Below the pieces are notes generated by a model. That model was not told the DNA's origin and did no database searches. It saw nothing but the letters and a program-made list of their open reading frames with translations. From Oscillospiraceae bacterium (GTDB lineage Bacteria > Bacillota > Clostridia > Oscillospirales > Oscillospiraceae), in assembly GCA_017938625.1 (NCBI GenBank), contig JAGBBD010000021.1, positions 1 to 54,159 on the forward strand: a stretch of DNA of 54,159 bases, read 5' to 3'. The position numbers were made by a program, and so were the translations under genes. This document shows, piece by piece, positions 24,304 through 34,357 of this stretch (positions are counted from its first letter, which is position 1; each line of letters begins with the position of its first letter).

Positions 24304-25695
24304 ATGGATAACAGATTGGAAAAACGCTATGGTCTTGTGACGGCGATCAGTATGGTCATCGGTATCGTCATCGGCTCCGGCGTGTTTTTTAAGGCGCAGA
24401 GCGTCCTGCGTCATACAGGCGGAAATGTGCCTCTGGGTATCATGGCATGGATCATCGGCGGCCTTGTGATGATCCTGTGCGCTTTGAATTTTGCAAATCT
24501 CGGCGCTCGTTACGAAAAGGTCAATGGTCTTGTAGATTACACGGAAGCCACCATGGGCAGTCGTTATGCCTATCTGACAGGGTGGTTCGCAACAGTTTTG
24601 TATTACCCTTCCATGACCTGTGCGCTGGCATGGCTCAGCGCCAGATACACGCTGGAACTGTTTGGCTCTATGGATTCGACCGGCGGTTTGTGTCTGGCTC
24701 TTGCCGGGTTGTATCTGGCAATGAGCTTTGCCTTCAATGCGCTTGCGCCCCGGCTGGCGGGCAAGTTTCAGGTCAGCACCACCTTCCTCAAGCTGATCCC
24801 TCTTGTTTTGATGGCTGTGGTGGGACTGATCGTGGGTCTTTCCAACGGCACGACCGTCGCAGAGTTTACTGCGCCCACTCCGGAGGGCGGTGAACTGATA
24901 AGCGGCTTGTTTGCCGCTACCGTGGCGACTGCTTTTGCATATGAAGGCTGGATCATTGCGACCACCATCAACAGCGAACTGAAAAATGCCAAGCGCAATC
25001 TGCCCATTGCCTTGGTCATCGGCTGTGTGGTGATCATTGTGGTCTATATCACTTACTATATCGGTCTTGCCGGTGCGGCTCCTGTGGAGCAGCTGATGGA
25101 GCGCGGTGCCAATGCGGCGTTTCTGTCTGTGTTTGGCAAACTGGGCGGTACGCTGCTGTATGTGTTTGTGGTCATCTCCTGCATGGGCACCCTGAACGGG
25201 TTGATGCTTGCCTGTGAGAGAGGTCTGTACTCCCTGTCTGTCCGCGAGGAAGGCCCTGCACCGCAGGTGTTTTCGGAGGTCAGCAAAAGCGTCAATATGC
25301 CGCTGAATTCCGCCATTGTGGCGCTTCTGATCAATTCCTTCTGGCTGTTTTATTTCTACGGTGCGGTGCTCCATGAAACGCCGTTGTTCGGGCTGTTCAG
25401 CTTCGATCTGTCGGAACTGCCCATTATTACCATCTATGCGCTGTATGTCCCCGTGTTCTTCAAGATCATCAAGCTGCATGGCAGGGAAGGCGCTTTGAAA
25501 AATGTGGTCCTGCCGCTGTTGGGTGTGCTGGCGTCCGTCTTTATGATCTTTGCCGCCGTCTATGCCCACGGTATCGCGCCTTATCGTGCCGCAGCTGCGG
25601 AGGGGAAGTTCTCCTGTCCCGTGCTGTTCTATCTGATCGTGTTTGCTGTGGTCTTGATCGTGGGGAATTGCTTCTATAAGAAGAAAAGACCGTGA
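24304..25695 (+). CDS. APC-family amino acid permease
   Basis: A 463-residue transporter with 12 predicted membrane helices. The first helix carries the substrate-binding unwound motif SMVIGIVIGSGVFFKA (G-S-G) typical of the amino acid/polyamine/organocation superfamily, close to the LAT/SteT branch of exchangers. The helix 6 region GLFAATVATAFAYEGW matches the family's second binding segment. Substrate unknown. The ribosome site AAGGAAGCG precedes ATG. The sortase gene follows 19 bases downstream, so they are probably co-transcribed although their roles differ. Confidence 0.9.
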   Translation: MDNRLEKRYGLVTAISMVIGIVIGSGVFFKAQSVLRHTGGNVPLGIMAWIIGGLVMILCALNFANLGARYEKVNGLVDYTEATMGSRYAYLTGWFATVLYYPSMTCALAWLSARYTLELFGSMDSTGGLCLALAGLYLAMSFAFNALAPRLAGKFQVSTTFLKLIPLVLMAVVGLIVGLSNGTTVAEFTAPTPEGGELISGLFAATVATAFAYEGWIIATTINSELKNAKRNLPIALVIGCVVIIVVYITYYIGLAGAAPVEQLMERGANAAFLSVFGKLGGTLLYVFVVISCMGTLNGLMLACERGLYSLSVREEGPAPQVFSEVSKSVNMPLNSAIVALLINSFWLFYFYGAVLHETPLFGLFSFDLSELPIITIYALYVPVFFKIIKLHGREGALKNVVLPLLGVLASVFMIFAAVYAHGIAPYRAAAAEGKFSCPVLFYLIVFAVVLIVGNCFYKKKRP

Positions 25696-25714
25696 CCCTC
25701 GCGGAGGAGAGCTT

Positions 25715-26545
25715 ATGGCAGGAAAATATCTGAAGAAAAAAAGAAAAAATCCCTTGGTTGGCTGCTTGCTGTGGCTCATGCTGGTACTGTTCGCAGCAGC
25801 CATCACCTTGAGCATCTGGAAGATCACAGAGCGCAGGAACGAAGAACAGGCAGGCACGGATGCCTATGCGTCTTTGGCACACAGTGCCGTTACGGTGACT
25901 GCGCCCGATCCGGAGCAGGTGCCCACCACTGTGATCGAAGATAAGCAGGAGGAAGAGACTGTCATTGATGTGACATCTGCATCCATGGTGGTAGACTTCG
26001 ATGCCCTGCAGGCGATCAATCCCCAGATCGTGGCATGGATCAGCTCCGATAACGGTGCCATCCACTATCCTGTTGTGCGGGGCACGGATAACGAGTATTA
26101 TCTGAATCACATGGTGGATGGGACTGTAAACCGCAGCGGTGCCATTTTTATGGACTTCCGCAACGCTTCGGATCTGACAGACCGCAATACCTTTATTTAC
26201 GGGCACAATATGCGCAACGGCGCTATGTTCGCCACTCTGGAGAAGTATGCCCAGCCGGGGTATTATGAGCAGCACCCGGAGCTGCTGCTGGTGACATCCA
26301 ACGGCAGTTACAGTCTGCAGGTCTTTGCCGGCTGCGTGGTGCCGGGAAATTCTGATGTATATCAGCTGAGCTTCCGGGACGACGCGGACTTTGCTGCCTA
26401 TCTTGAAAAGATACGTACCATGTCGGTATTTTCTTCTGCAGTGGAGGTGGGAATGCAGGATCGGCTCGTGACCCTTTCTACCTGTGCCTATGACTATGAG
26501 GATGCCCGATTCGTGCTGTTCTGCAAGCCGGTGCCCATGCAATAA
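25715..26545 (+). CDS. Class B sortase
   Basis: A 276-residue membrane-anchored transpeptidase. Residues 16-36 form an N-terminal signal anchor, followed by a linker and the sortase fold. The catalytic triad is visible: H164 in FIYGHNMRNGAMF, C257 in TLSTCAYD and R265 in DARFVLFC. These contexts (YGHNM, LSTC, R-F-x-L) match class B. It should cut a surface protein at its sorting motif and link it to peptidoglycan. The only candidate substrate nearby is the giant protein downstream, whose SPDTG motif fits the S/P-P-x-T-G preference of clostridial SrtB enzymes. GGAGGAGAG precedes ATG. Ends at a long hairpin. Confidence 0.93.
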   Translation: MAGKYLKKKRKNPLVGCLLWLMLVLFAAAITLSIWKITERRNEEQAGTDAYASLAHSAVTVTAPDPEQVPTTVIEDKQEEETVIDVTSASMVVDFDALQAINPQIVAWISSDNGAIHYPVVRGTDNEYYLNHMVDGTVNRSGAIFMDFRNASDLTDRNTFIYGHNMRNGAMFATLEKYAQPGYYEQHPELLLVTSNGSYSLQVFAGCVVPGNSDVYQLSFRDDADFAAYLEKIRTMSVFSSAVEVGMQDRLVTLSTCAYDYEDARFVLFCKPVPMQ

Positions 26546-26548
26546 TAC

Positions 26549-26593
26549 AATAACAAGAACGGATCTCGTGCTAAGAGATCCGTTCTTGTTATT
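26549..26593 (+). terminator. 19-pair hairpin after the sortase gene
   Basis: AATAACAAGAACGGATCTC and GAGATCCGTTCTTGTTATT form a perfect 19-pair stem with a 7-base loop. The 3' arm is T-rich but no T run follows, so it is a probable, non-classical terminator. Confidence 0.65.
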
Positions 26594-26639
26594 GCCAAAA
26601 AAAGACTGCGTTTGCGCCCAAATAATAGTGGCAGCCCTA

Positions 26640-26668
26640 TTGCATTTCTTGCATTGGAGGTATATAAT
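26640..26668 (+). promoter_or_regulatory. Promoter of the giant surface protein
   Basis: TTGCAT (26640-26645), a 17-base spacer and TATAAT (26663-26668). It gives an untranslated leader of about 140 bases, so the giant gene can be expressed apart from the sortase. Confidence 0.75.
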
Positions 26669-26729
26669 AATGATGTATAACTATGCCCTTTTTGCGCCCT
26701 TTTTCCGAAAACTGTGTGACAAATGCATT

Positions 26730-26767
26730 AAAAAAGTTTACATAATTCCGAAAAAAGGTTTACATAA
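26730..26767 (+). repeat. Direct repeats in the giant gene leader
   Basis: AAAAAAGTTTACATAA (26730-26745) and AAAAAAGGTTTACATAA (26751-26767) repeat with a period of about two helical turns. A second pair, TTTGCGCCC, stands at 26611 and 26691, on either side of the promoter. They look like regulator sites; no regulator is identified. Confidence 0.6.
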
Positions 26768-26813
26768 GAGCACATCGCAACGATGAAACCGATTCCTTGG
26801 GAGGAAATGAAGC

Positions 26814-29800
26814 ATGAAAAAATATGGATGGCTGAAACGTGTGAGTGCAGTCTTGCTGGCTGTTGTTCTGATGCTGGGAAATCTCTCCGGCGTGACCATA
26901 CCTGTCGGCGCGGAGACCGCGGTCTTCGGCGGTCTGGGTGTGAAGCAGGCAGACCCTGCCACAGTCAATGACTGGGAGAAATTCTACAGCGGACTGGATA
27001 CCTCCTACGCCGGCGGCGTCTGGACGGATAAGTCTGTATTTGAGAGCGCCGATGCATATTTTGACGCTACACACGAAGTGGAAGCGTTTGATATGGAGCT
27101 GGAAAATCCCCGCGATTTTCTGATCTCCCTGTCTGCCATTGCATCCACCAAGACCATCGTGGGCTATTCCACCCTGCCTACGGATACCATGTTCGTGCTG
27201 GACGTCTCCGGCTCTATGGACGACACCTCCAACCGCGATGCCCGCATGGTGGAAGCTGCCAACAAGGCCATCGGCGATCTGCTGGCCCTGAATAAGTACA
27301 ACCGAATCGGCGTGGTACTCTATTCCGGCACGAATAGCGATTCCGGTGCATCAGCGACGACTTTGCTGATGCCTCTGGACCGCTACAGCACCACCTCCAC
27401 CACGGTGCTGAATAACCAGACCATTCCTTCTTACATCTATCTGAGCAGCAATGACTATGTCAATGTCAGCAACGGTGTGCGCAATTCCAACAATACAAGA
27501 CCCAACCGATCCCGCGAAGTGGTCGGTGCTACCTACATCCAGAAGGGTATCTATGTGGGTATGCAGGAGCTGACCGATCCCAACTTGGATACGGTCATCA
27601 CAGAGGGCTTCCAGGTCGGTACCACCAGAACCCCTATCATGGTCCTCATGAGTGACGGCGCGCCCACCCTTGCAACCACCTCCTATACAAGCTTTGTCAA
27701 CCGCAACATGGGCAACGGTCAGAGCAACAGCACCACGGATGAAATGTCCTTCGTGACCCAGCTGACCGCCTCCTGGGCCAAGGAGAAGATCGGCGAAAAG
27801 TACGGCGATGAAGTTGAGCCTTTGTTCTATACCCTTGGTCTGGGTGTGGGCAACGACAGCAGAGCACTGGGTATCATGGATCCCATGAATGCCAGAGCAA
27901 GCTCCGATGCCAAGGAATACTGGAAAGAATTCCTGGATGCCGAGGAAGGTGATACGATCCGACTGGACAACCACAACAACCGCTCCGTGGTCAAGCTCAA
28001 CGATGGCGTCAATGACGGCAAGGATGAACTGCCTCTGGCACAGAACTATGTGGACCGTTACTTCCCGGCAGGAACTTCCAATGAGCTGTCCAGCGCCTTC
28101 CAGTCCATTGTGGACACCATCATCCTGCAGACCATGTATTATCCCACGCTGGTCGAAGGCGATGTGGATCACAGCGGTTATTTGGAGTTCCGTGATTATA
28201 TCGGACCCAACATGGAGGTCAAGCAGGTGGAGGGTGTCCAGCTGGGCGATACGCTCTACACCGGCGAAAAGTTTGCACAGCTGGTCGCCACCGGTATGGG
28301 CACGGTGGAAAATCCCACCGATGCCGGCAATGAACTGGTGTGGTCTTTGATCACGCGGCTAAAGCTGGGGCAGATCGGTGAAGCGACTGCTGCACAGAAA
28401 GCACGTGATCTGCTGACCAATGCATGGCAAGCCGGTCAGTTGGCTTACAATGTAGATTATGACGGCAACGTTTCCTGGAGCAACTGGGTTGGCTGGTATG
28501 CTGATGAGAACGACACCTATCTGGGCTTCTGGGACGGTGACGGGATCGATGCAGACATGGTCGGCAAAGCCGCCTATGCCATCAAGTCCTATCTGGTTCT
28601 CGGCGATGTGGGAGAAGGGCATCGTGATACGGATATGCTCTATGCTTCCATTCAGGTTCGTTCTGCGTTGGATGCACAGGGCAATGTGATCGAAGACATT
28701 GTCTACGGCAAGCTGCCTGCCTCCCTGATTCCCATGGTGGAATATAATGTGGAGCTCAACAGCAACGATCCTGCCACTGCCACGGAGATCACCCTGAAAA
28801 AGGAAGGCGCGCAGGCGCCCACCAGACTGATCTATGAAGTCGGCCTTCGCAGCAAGATCGATATTCTCAACATGGAAGGTACTGCTGCGGAGGAACTGAA
28901 GACCAACGCAGACGGCGATTACATCTTCTATACCAACCAGTGGGATACCGCCGGTCTGGAAGAGGGCAACCACCCCAATAAGCTGCACAATACATACGTC
29001 AACTTCTTCCCCTCTGAGGAAAATGAGCGTTATTACTATCACGAGGATATGCCCATCTATGTGGTGGGAGATAATGGCGCCTATGTCCGCTATTCCGGCG
29101 AAAAGCCTGCGGCGGGCGACGGCAAGACCTACTATCGCAGCTATGTGACCTACACCGCGCAGGAAAATGGCGGCACTGCCACCCATACAGCCACCTATGA
29201 GCCCATTCCCGCCTCCGCGCTGGCCAATGCAGAGCCTGTGGAAGGCAGCCGCAACTGGGTCATCAACAAGGGCACGCTCCATCTGTACACGGCAAGAGCT
29301 GCGGTGGAAAAGACCGACAATCCCACCGGGACTCTGCCTTATTCCGAGTATGCCATCGTGCACAGCGATGCCCCGGAGGGCTACCATCTTGACGGCATCC
29401 TTGGCAACAACGGTCTTCTGACCATTGATCCTCCCGAGGGCATCAAGCTGACAAAGGCTCTGGACGAGACTATTTTGGACAACGGTCAGACCTATACCTT
29501 CACCGTGGAACTGACACAAGGCAGCCATGACGGTGCCACCATTTATATGGTGACGGAGGAAGACGGTGTGCGTTCTGCATGGCAGAGCATCGACTTTGAC
29601 CGTAGCTACACCGTGGAACTGGCAGCAGGCGATATCGTCTGGCTGGCAGGTCTGCCTGAGGGCAATCAGTATACCATCACCGAGCAGATCGACGGCGAAT
29701 ATGAAGTCAGCCTTATCACCATTGACGGTGACGAAGCTGACGAAGCTGTTGTAGAGATCGAGGATGACCATATCTCCCATGTGGAATTCACCAACTCTGC

Positions 29801-32800
29801 AGTCTTTACCGGCGATATTGCCATCAGCAAACAGGTGGAAAGCTCCTTTGCACCCCATGAGACCGATGCTTACAGTTTCACCTTTGATGTGACTGTGACC
29901 GGTGCGGATGCAAACGAGACCTACGAGACCGTTCTTGTGGCAGCCGATGGCAGCGAAAGCGCCGGCCGTGATGTCATTGCAGACGCAAACGGCGAGGCAG
30001 TCTTTACCGTTACCCTTTCTCACGGTCAGGAGTGGATCATCAAAGAGCTCCCCGAGGGCGCTTGTGTGGAAGCCACGGAAGATCTGCTGCCCGGCTTCAC
30101 TTCCGATCAGACCGGAGACACCGCCTCTGCCGATGTGGTGGTCGGTGAGACCAATTCCATCGCCTTTACCAACACCTACTCTCCCGAGGGCGTCAGCCCC
30201 GTAAATGTGGATCTGTATGTGAAAAAGATCCTCACCGGTGACAATAGACAGTGGGAGGAAGGCGACAGCTTCACCTTCACTCTGGAAAAGCACGTGAGCA
30301 AGGAAGAGCACACAGTGATCGAAGAAGTGACTGTGGACTACGATGACGCGGACAAGATCGCAGACTTTGCTTCCAACAGCAGCGACTGGTTCACGGAAGT
30401 GGGCACCTACTCCTACCGCATTACGGAAAAGGTCGGTGACCTGCCCGGTATCGCTTATGATACTGCCATCTGCTATTTTGACATCGTCGTGGCTGACGAC
30501 GGTGAGGGTAATCTGTACATTGCAGATGTCATCGGCCGCCAGGATGTGGATGTTGCCTATGACGCAAATGAGAATTCCTGGGACGTCACAGCAGAATTTA
30601 CCAATGTTTACACCTCCACCGGCGCGGTTCAGATCTCTCTGAGCGTTGCAAAGGATGTAGAAGACGCAGCCGATACCGGCATTGACAAGTCCGGCTTTAC
30701 CTTTGAGCTCTATGATGCCGATGAGGACTTTAATGTGGGCACTGCTCCCAGAGCAACGGTCGTCACCAATGCAGAGGGCGTTGCCGCATTCCGCGATACG
30801 GTCTTTGACGCAGAGGGTACTTACTATTTCGTCCTCAGGGAAGCCGCAGGCAATCAGCCCGGCATGGACTATGACACCGCCGAGTACTATTTCACGGTGG
30901 AAGTCACCAGCAACCCTGCAACTTCCGCTCTTATGGCGACCGGCACTGTGACCGATGAAGACGGCAACGAACTGTACAGCGAAACTGTGGAATACGATCC
31001 TCAGACCGGTACGGTTCCCACGCTGGCATATGCTGCTGAGTTTACCAATGTCTATGAGCCTGCTGCGGCAGAAGCTGCCATCAGCGGCGTCAAGACCTTG
31101 ACGGGCCGCGATGTGGAAGACGGCGAGTTCACCTTCGAGCTTTACGAGGCACAGAAAGACGGCAGCGGCTTCACTATGGGCAGCAAGATCACCGAGGTCC
31201 AGAATGACGGCGAAGGCTTTGTCTTTGAAGATCTTGCAGAGCTGACCTACGACAAGACCGGCTATTACTACTACGCCGTCAAGGAGCAGGTCGGTGACAA
31301 GGGCGGCGTGACCTATGACGAAAATGTCTACTATGTGACTGTCCATGTTGTTGCCGAAAACGGACAGGGCGTACTTACGGTCAACTCTGTCAATGTTTCC
31401 AAGGAAGACGGCGTCAACGCGGCGCTGCACTTCACCAATACCTATGTGCCTGCCGCCACAGAGGCTGTGATCGAAGGCACCAAGGAGCTGACCGGCACCC
31501 GTATGCTGGCGGCCAATATGTTCCAGTTCTATCTGTACGAGACCCAGTCTGACTTCGCTGTCTCCGGCGATCCCGTGCAGACTGTCTACAACAATGCCGA
31601 CGGCAAGGTGTTGTTCGATCTGGACTACAACGCTGTTGGCGAGTACTACTATGTGCTCCGTGAGCGCATCCCCTCCAATCTGGATGCAAACGGCAAGTTG
31701 GCAGGCGTCAGCTTTGATGATCGCACCTACCGTGTGCAGGTGACTGTGCGCGACAATCTGGCAGGCGAGCTGGTGGCGGAAGTCAACTATCTTGACGGCG
31801 ATGCAGAATTTGTCAACGACTACACGCCTTATCCCACTGCACCTGTGGTGCTGGGCGGCGATAAAACACTGTCCGGCAGAGTGCAGACAGCAGGCGAGTT
31901 TGTCTTTGACCTGTATGAGACCAATGCCAAATTTGTCCCTGTGGACAATGTGGCAGATGACACCACCTCCAACTACGCTGTGGCAGATGGTAAGTTTGCC
32001 TTCACATTTGGCGGTCTGACCTTCGATCAGGTGGGCGGTTACCGTTACATTATTGTGGAACGCAACACCGGCGACGGACAGGTGGACTATGATGAGGCAG
32101 TATTCTATGTGTTGATCAATGTGATCGACAATGGCGCAGGTCAGTTGGTGGCAAGCACTACCGTGGGCAATGCTATTGATGCCAACGGTACCATTACAGC
32201 ACCTTTGACCTCTATGGAATTCTTCAATGTGTTCACCCACGCGCCTGCCAAGCTGACCCTTGGCGGTGACAAGGTGCTGCAGGATCATGAGTGGATCCAC
32301 AATGGCGAAAAGCACGAGTTCACCTTTGAGCTGTATGAAGCAAACGAAGAGTTTGTGACCTCTGCTGCAGCTGTGGCTGTGGCAAAGAACGATCCTGCCA
32401 ACGCTGGAAATGAAGGTAAGTTTACCTTCTCTGAGCTGACCTTTGAGGAAGAGGGCACCTACTATTATGTGGTCAAGGAGCAGCTTCCTGCAGGTGTGAC
32501 AGCGCAGGATCCCAGAGATGATGCCACCGGTATCGTGTATGATACCAAGGAACACCACATCACCGTGACGGTGGAAGAAGATCCTGCAGATCCGCTGTCT
32601 TTGAAGGCGACCTATGTGGTGGATGGTGCCGAGGGCGGCATCAGCTTTACCAACGTTTACACCACGGAGGGCTCTGTTCTTGCCACCGTTTCCGGCAAGA
32701 AGATCGTGCAGGGCAGAATGCTCCATGCCGATGGCTTCAGCTTTGTGCTGAAGGATGCATCCGGCAAGGAAGTGGAAACTGTCATCAACAACGGCGACGG

Positions 32801-34352
32801 CACCTCCAATGAGGGTACGTTCTCCTTCCAGCCTCTGGTCTTTGACAAGGCAGGTACCTACACCTACACGGTGGAGGAAGTGGAAGGCTCCGTAGCAGGT
32901 ATCACTTATTCCAAGGAGCGTTATACTGTTACGATCAAGGTGGATCATGACGGCAATGGCAAGCTGCTGGAGCCTGTTGTGACCTACACCAAGGATGGCA
33001 AGACCGAAGCGGTCATGACCTTCACCAATGTTTACAAGGCTGCGCCTTCCGAAGAGCTGGTGCTGGAAGGCACCAAGGCTCTGACAGGCGGCATCCTGCA
33101 GGATAACACCTTCACCTTTGAGCTGTATGAGGCGGCTATGGATGCAGAAGGCAAGTTTGTTGCAGGCAGCAAGCTGGATGAAGCGCAGAACGTGGAAGGC
33201 AAATTCGCCTTTGACGGAATGACCTATGATGCAGCCGGTGATTATTACTACGTTGTCAAGGAACAGGCCGGCAGCGACAGCGCCGTGACTTATGACGACA
33301 ACGAGTTCTATATCACTGTGACGGTGGAAGATCCCGGCGACGGTAAGCTGGTCGCTCGCGTGGCACAGATCGACAGAGCGGAGCATACAGTAGGTGTTGG
33401 CATCAACTTCACCAATGTCTATACCCCTGCGCCTACCTCTGTGACCTTCACAGGCAAGAAGACGCTTTCCGGCAGAACGATGACTGACGGCGAGTTCACC
33501 TTCGAGCTCTACCGCACCGGTGCAGACCATGTGATTCCGGAAGGCACTCTGCCTGTCGATACGGCTGTGAATGAAAACGGCACGTTCACCTTCGATGCGG
33601 TGGAACTGGATAAGGTCGGCGCGTACTACTTTGTGGTCAAGGAGCAGCAGGGGACTGCCGCCCATGTGACCTATGACGCCACGGTCTATAATGTGACGGT
33701 CACAGTTTCCAACAACGCAGGTGTTCTGGAAAAGAGCGTTGTGTACAAGGTGGGCAGCGAAGAGAAGACTGAGATCACCTTCGCCAATGCCTACAACAAG
33801 CCCGATCCTCAGCCCGATCCCATCGAGGTGGAGTTGTATGTGGAAAAGATCGTGAAGGGTTATTACCGCCATGGTGCGGAGGGCTTCCGCTTCGAACTGC
33901 TGGATGAAGACGGCGATGTGGTGGATACCGCCCTGTCCGATGAAGATGGAGAGGCTGTGCTGGATGCAGGAACATTCAAAAAGTCTCATGCCGGCAAGAC
34001 CTACACCTACTATCTGCGTGAAGTGGACACCGATATCCCCGGCATGACCTACAGCACCAGAGAGTATGAGGTGGAGATCACCATCTACTATGACAGCAGC
34101 ACCAACAAGCTCTCCTATGAGCTGGTGAAGGACGGTGACGTGGTCGATGAGGATGAGCCTTTCGTCTTCACCAACATTTACAGAGCCGGCGGCGATCCCG
34201 GCGATCCTTATGATCCCGTTGAGCCCTACGAGCCTGTTTCCCCCGACACGGGTGATGAGGGCGTGGGTGCGTGGATCGCATTGCTGACCCTGAGCGCACT
34301 TGGCTTTGCGGCAACGATCCTTGCTCTGATCTACAGAAAAAAACTGGCATAA
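26814..34352 (+). CDS. Giant sortase-anchored adhesin: VWA head and 12 pilin-type modules
   Basis: A 2,512-residue surface protein. A signal peptide (residues 1-33, cleaved near IPVGA/ETA) is followed by a von Willebrand A domain with the metal site D130-x-S-x-S (FVLDVSGSMDD) and VLMSDGAPT; the domain ends near residue 440. After a linker region, about 12 modules of 115-145 residues run from about 875 to 2455. Most have a Lys near the start (GxKTLTG type), a central F-T-F-E-L-Y-E strand, an acidic K-E-Q and a closing F-T-N-V-Y. This is the pattern of Spy0128/FctA-like domains that form Lys-Asn isopeptide bonds. The first two modules are more divergent. The C-terminus has S2476-P-D-T-G2480, a hydrophobic helix and YRKKLA, a sorting signal. 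No pilin motif (YPKN type) is seen, so it is probably a single long fibre that binds host or matrix ligands. GGAGG precedes ATG. Confidence 0.93.
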   Translation: MKKYGWLKRVSAVLLAVVLMLGNLSGVTIPVGAETAVFGGLGVKQADPATVNDWEKFYSGLDTSYAGGVWTDKSVFESADAYFDATHEVEAFDMELENPRDFLISLSAIASTKTIVGYSTLPTDTMFVLDVSGSMDDTSNRDARMVEAANKAIGDLLALNKYNRIGVVLYSGTNSDSGASATTLLMPLDRYSTTSTTVLNNQTIPSYIYLSSNDYVNVSNGVRNSNNTRPNRSREVVGATYIQKGIYVGMQELTDPNLDTVITEGFQVGTTRTPIMVLMSDGAPTLATTSYTSFVNRNMGNGQSNSTTDEMSFVTQLTASWAKEKIGEKYGDEVEPLFYTLGLGVGNDSRALGIMDPMNARASSDAKEYWKEFLDAEEGDTIRLDNHNNRSVVKLNDGVNDGKDELPLAQNYVDRYFPAGTSNELSSAFQSIVDTIILQTMYYPTLVEGDVDHSGYLEFRDYIGPNMEVKQVEGVQLGDTLYTGEKFAQLVATGMGTVENPTDAGNELVWSLITRLKLGQIGEATAAQKARDLLTNAWQAGQLAYNVDYDGNVSWSNWVGWYADENDTYLGFWDGDGIDADMVGKAAYAIKSYLVLGDVGEGHRDTDMLYASIQVRSALDAQGNVIEDIVYGKLPASLIPMVEYNVELNSNDPATATEITLKKEGAQAPTRLIYEVGLRSKIDILNMEGTAAEELKTNADGDYIFYTNQWDTAGLEEGNHPNKLHNTYVNFFPSEENERYYYHEDMPIYVVGDNGAYVRYSGEKPAAGDGKTYYRSYVTYTAQENGGTATHTATYEPIPASALANAEPVEGSRNWVINKGTLHLYTARAAVEKTDNPTGTLPYSEYAIVHSDAPEGYHLDGILGNNGLLTIDPPEGIKLTKALDETILDNGQTYTFTVELTQGSHDGATIYMVTEEDGVRSAWQSIDFDRSYTVELAAGDIVWLAGLPEGNQYTITEQIDGEYEVSLITIDGDEADEAVVEIEDDHISHVEFTNSAVFTGDIAISKQVESSFAPHETDAYSFTFDVTVTGADANETYETVLVAADGSESAGRDVIADANGEAVFTVTLSHGQEWIIKELPEGACVEATEDLLPGFTSDQTGDTASADVVVGETNSIAFTNTYSPEGVSPVNVDLYVKKILTGDNRQWEEGDSFTFTLEKHVSKEEHTVIEEVTVDYDDADKIADFASNSSDWFTEVGTYSYRITEKVGDLPGIAYDTAICYFDIVVADDGEGNLYIADVIGRQDVDVAYDANENSWDVTAEFTNVYTSTGAVQISLSVAKDVEDAADTGIDKSGFTFELYDADEDFNVGTAPRATVVTNAEGVAAFRDTVFDAEGTYYFVLREAAGNQPGMDYDTAEYYFTVEVTSNPATSALMATGTVTDEDGNELYSETVEYDPQTGTVPTLAYAAEFTNVYEPAAAEAAISGVKTLTGRDVEDGEFTFELYEAQKDGSGFTMGSKITEVQNDGEGFVFEDLAELTYDKTGYYYYAVKEQVGDKGGVTYDENVYYVTVHVVAENGQGVLTVNSVNVSKEDGVNAALHFTNTYVPAATEAVIEGTKELTGTRMLAANMFQFYLYETQSDFAVSGDPVQTVYNNADGKVLFDLDYNAVGEYYYVLRERIPSNLDANGKLAGVSFDDRTYRVQVTVRDNLAGELVAEVNYLDGDAEFVNDYTPYPTAPVVLGGDKTLSGRVQTAGEFVFDLYETNAKFVPVDNVADDTTSNYAVADGKFAFTFGGLTFDQVGGYRYIIVERNTGDGQVDYDEAVFYVLINVIDNGAGQLVASTTVGNAIDANGTITAPLTSMEFFNVFTHAPAKLTLGGDKVLQDHEWIHNGEKHEFTFELYEANEEFVTSAAAVAVAKNDPANAGNEGKFTFSELTFEEEGTYYYVVKEQLPAGVTAQDPRDDATGIVYDTKEHHITVTVEEDPADPLSLKATYVVDGAEGGISFTNVYTTEGSVLATVSGKKIVQGRMLHADGFSFVLKDASGKEVETVINNGDGTSNEGTFSFQPLVFDKAGTYTYTVEEVEGSVAGITYSKERYTVTIKVDHDGNGKLLEPVVTYTKDGKTEAVMTFTNVYKAAPSEELVLEGTKALTGGILQDNTFTFELYEAAMDAEGKFVAGSKLDEAQNVEGKFAFDGMTYDAAGDYYYVVKEQAGSDSAVTYDDNEFYITVTVEDPGDGKLVARVAQIDRAEHTVGVGINFTNVYTPAPTSVTFTGKKTLSGRTMTDGEFTFELYRTGADHVIPEGTLPVDTAVNENGTFTFDAVELDKVGAYYFVVKEQQGTAAHVTYDATVYNVTVTVSNNAGVLEKSVVYKVGSEEKTEITFANAYNKPDPQPDPIEVELYVEKIVKGYYRHGAEGFRFELLDEDGDVVDTALSDEDGEAVLDAGTFKKSHAGKTYTYYLREVDTDIPGMTYSTREYEVEITIYYDSSTNKLSYELVKDGDVVDEDEPFVFTNIYRAGGDPGDPYDPVEPYEPVSPDTGDEGVGAWIALLTLSALGFAATILALIYRKKLA

Positions 34353-34357
34353 CAAAA

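Noticed and set aside
24286-25857. A 523-codon minus-strand frame opposite the permease gene
   Set aside because: It covers a clear APC permease and would cross the sortase start; rich in His, Gln and Asp as antisense frames are.
26594-26813. c-di-GMP riboswitch in the adhesin leader
   Set aside because: The region lacks the conserved GEMM core segments; only simple direct repeats are visible.
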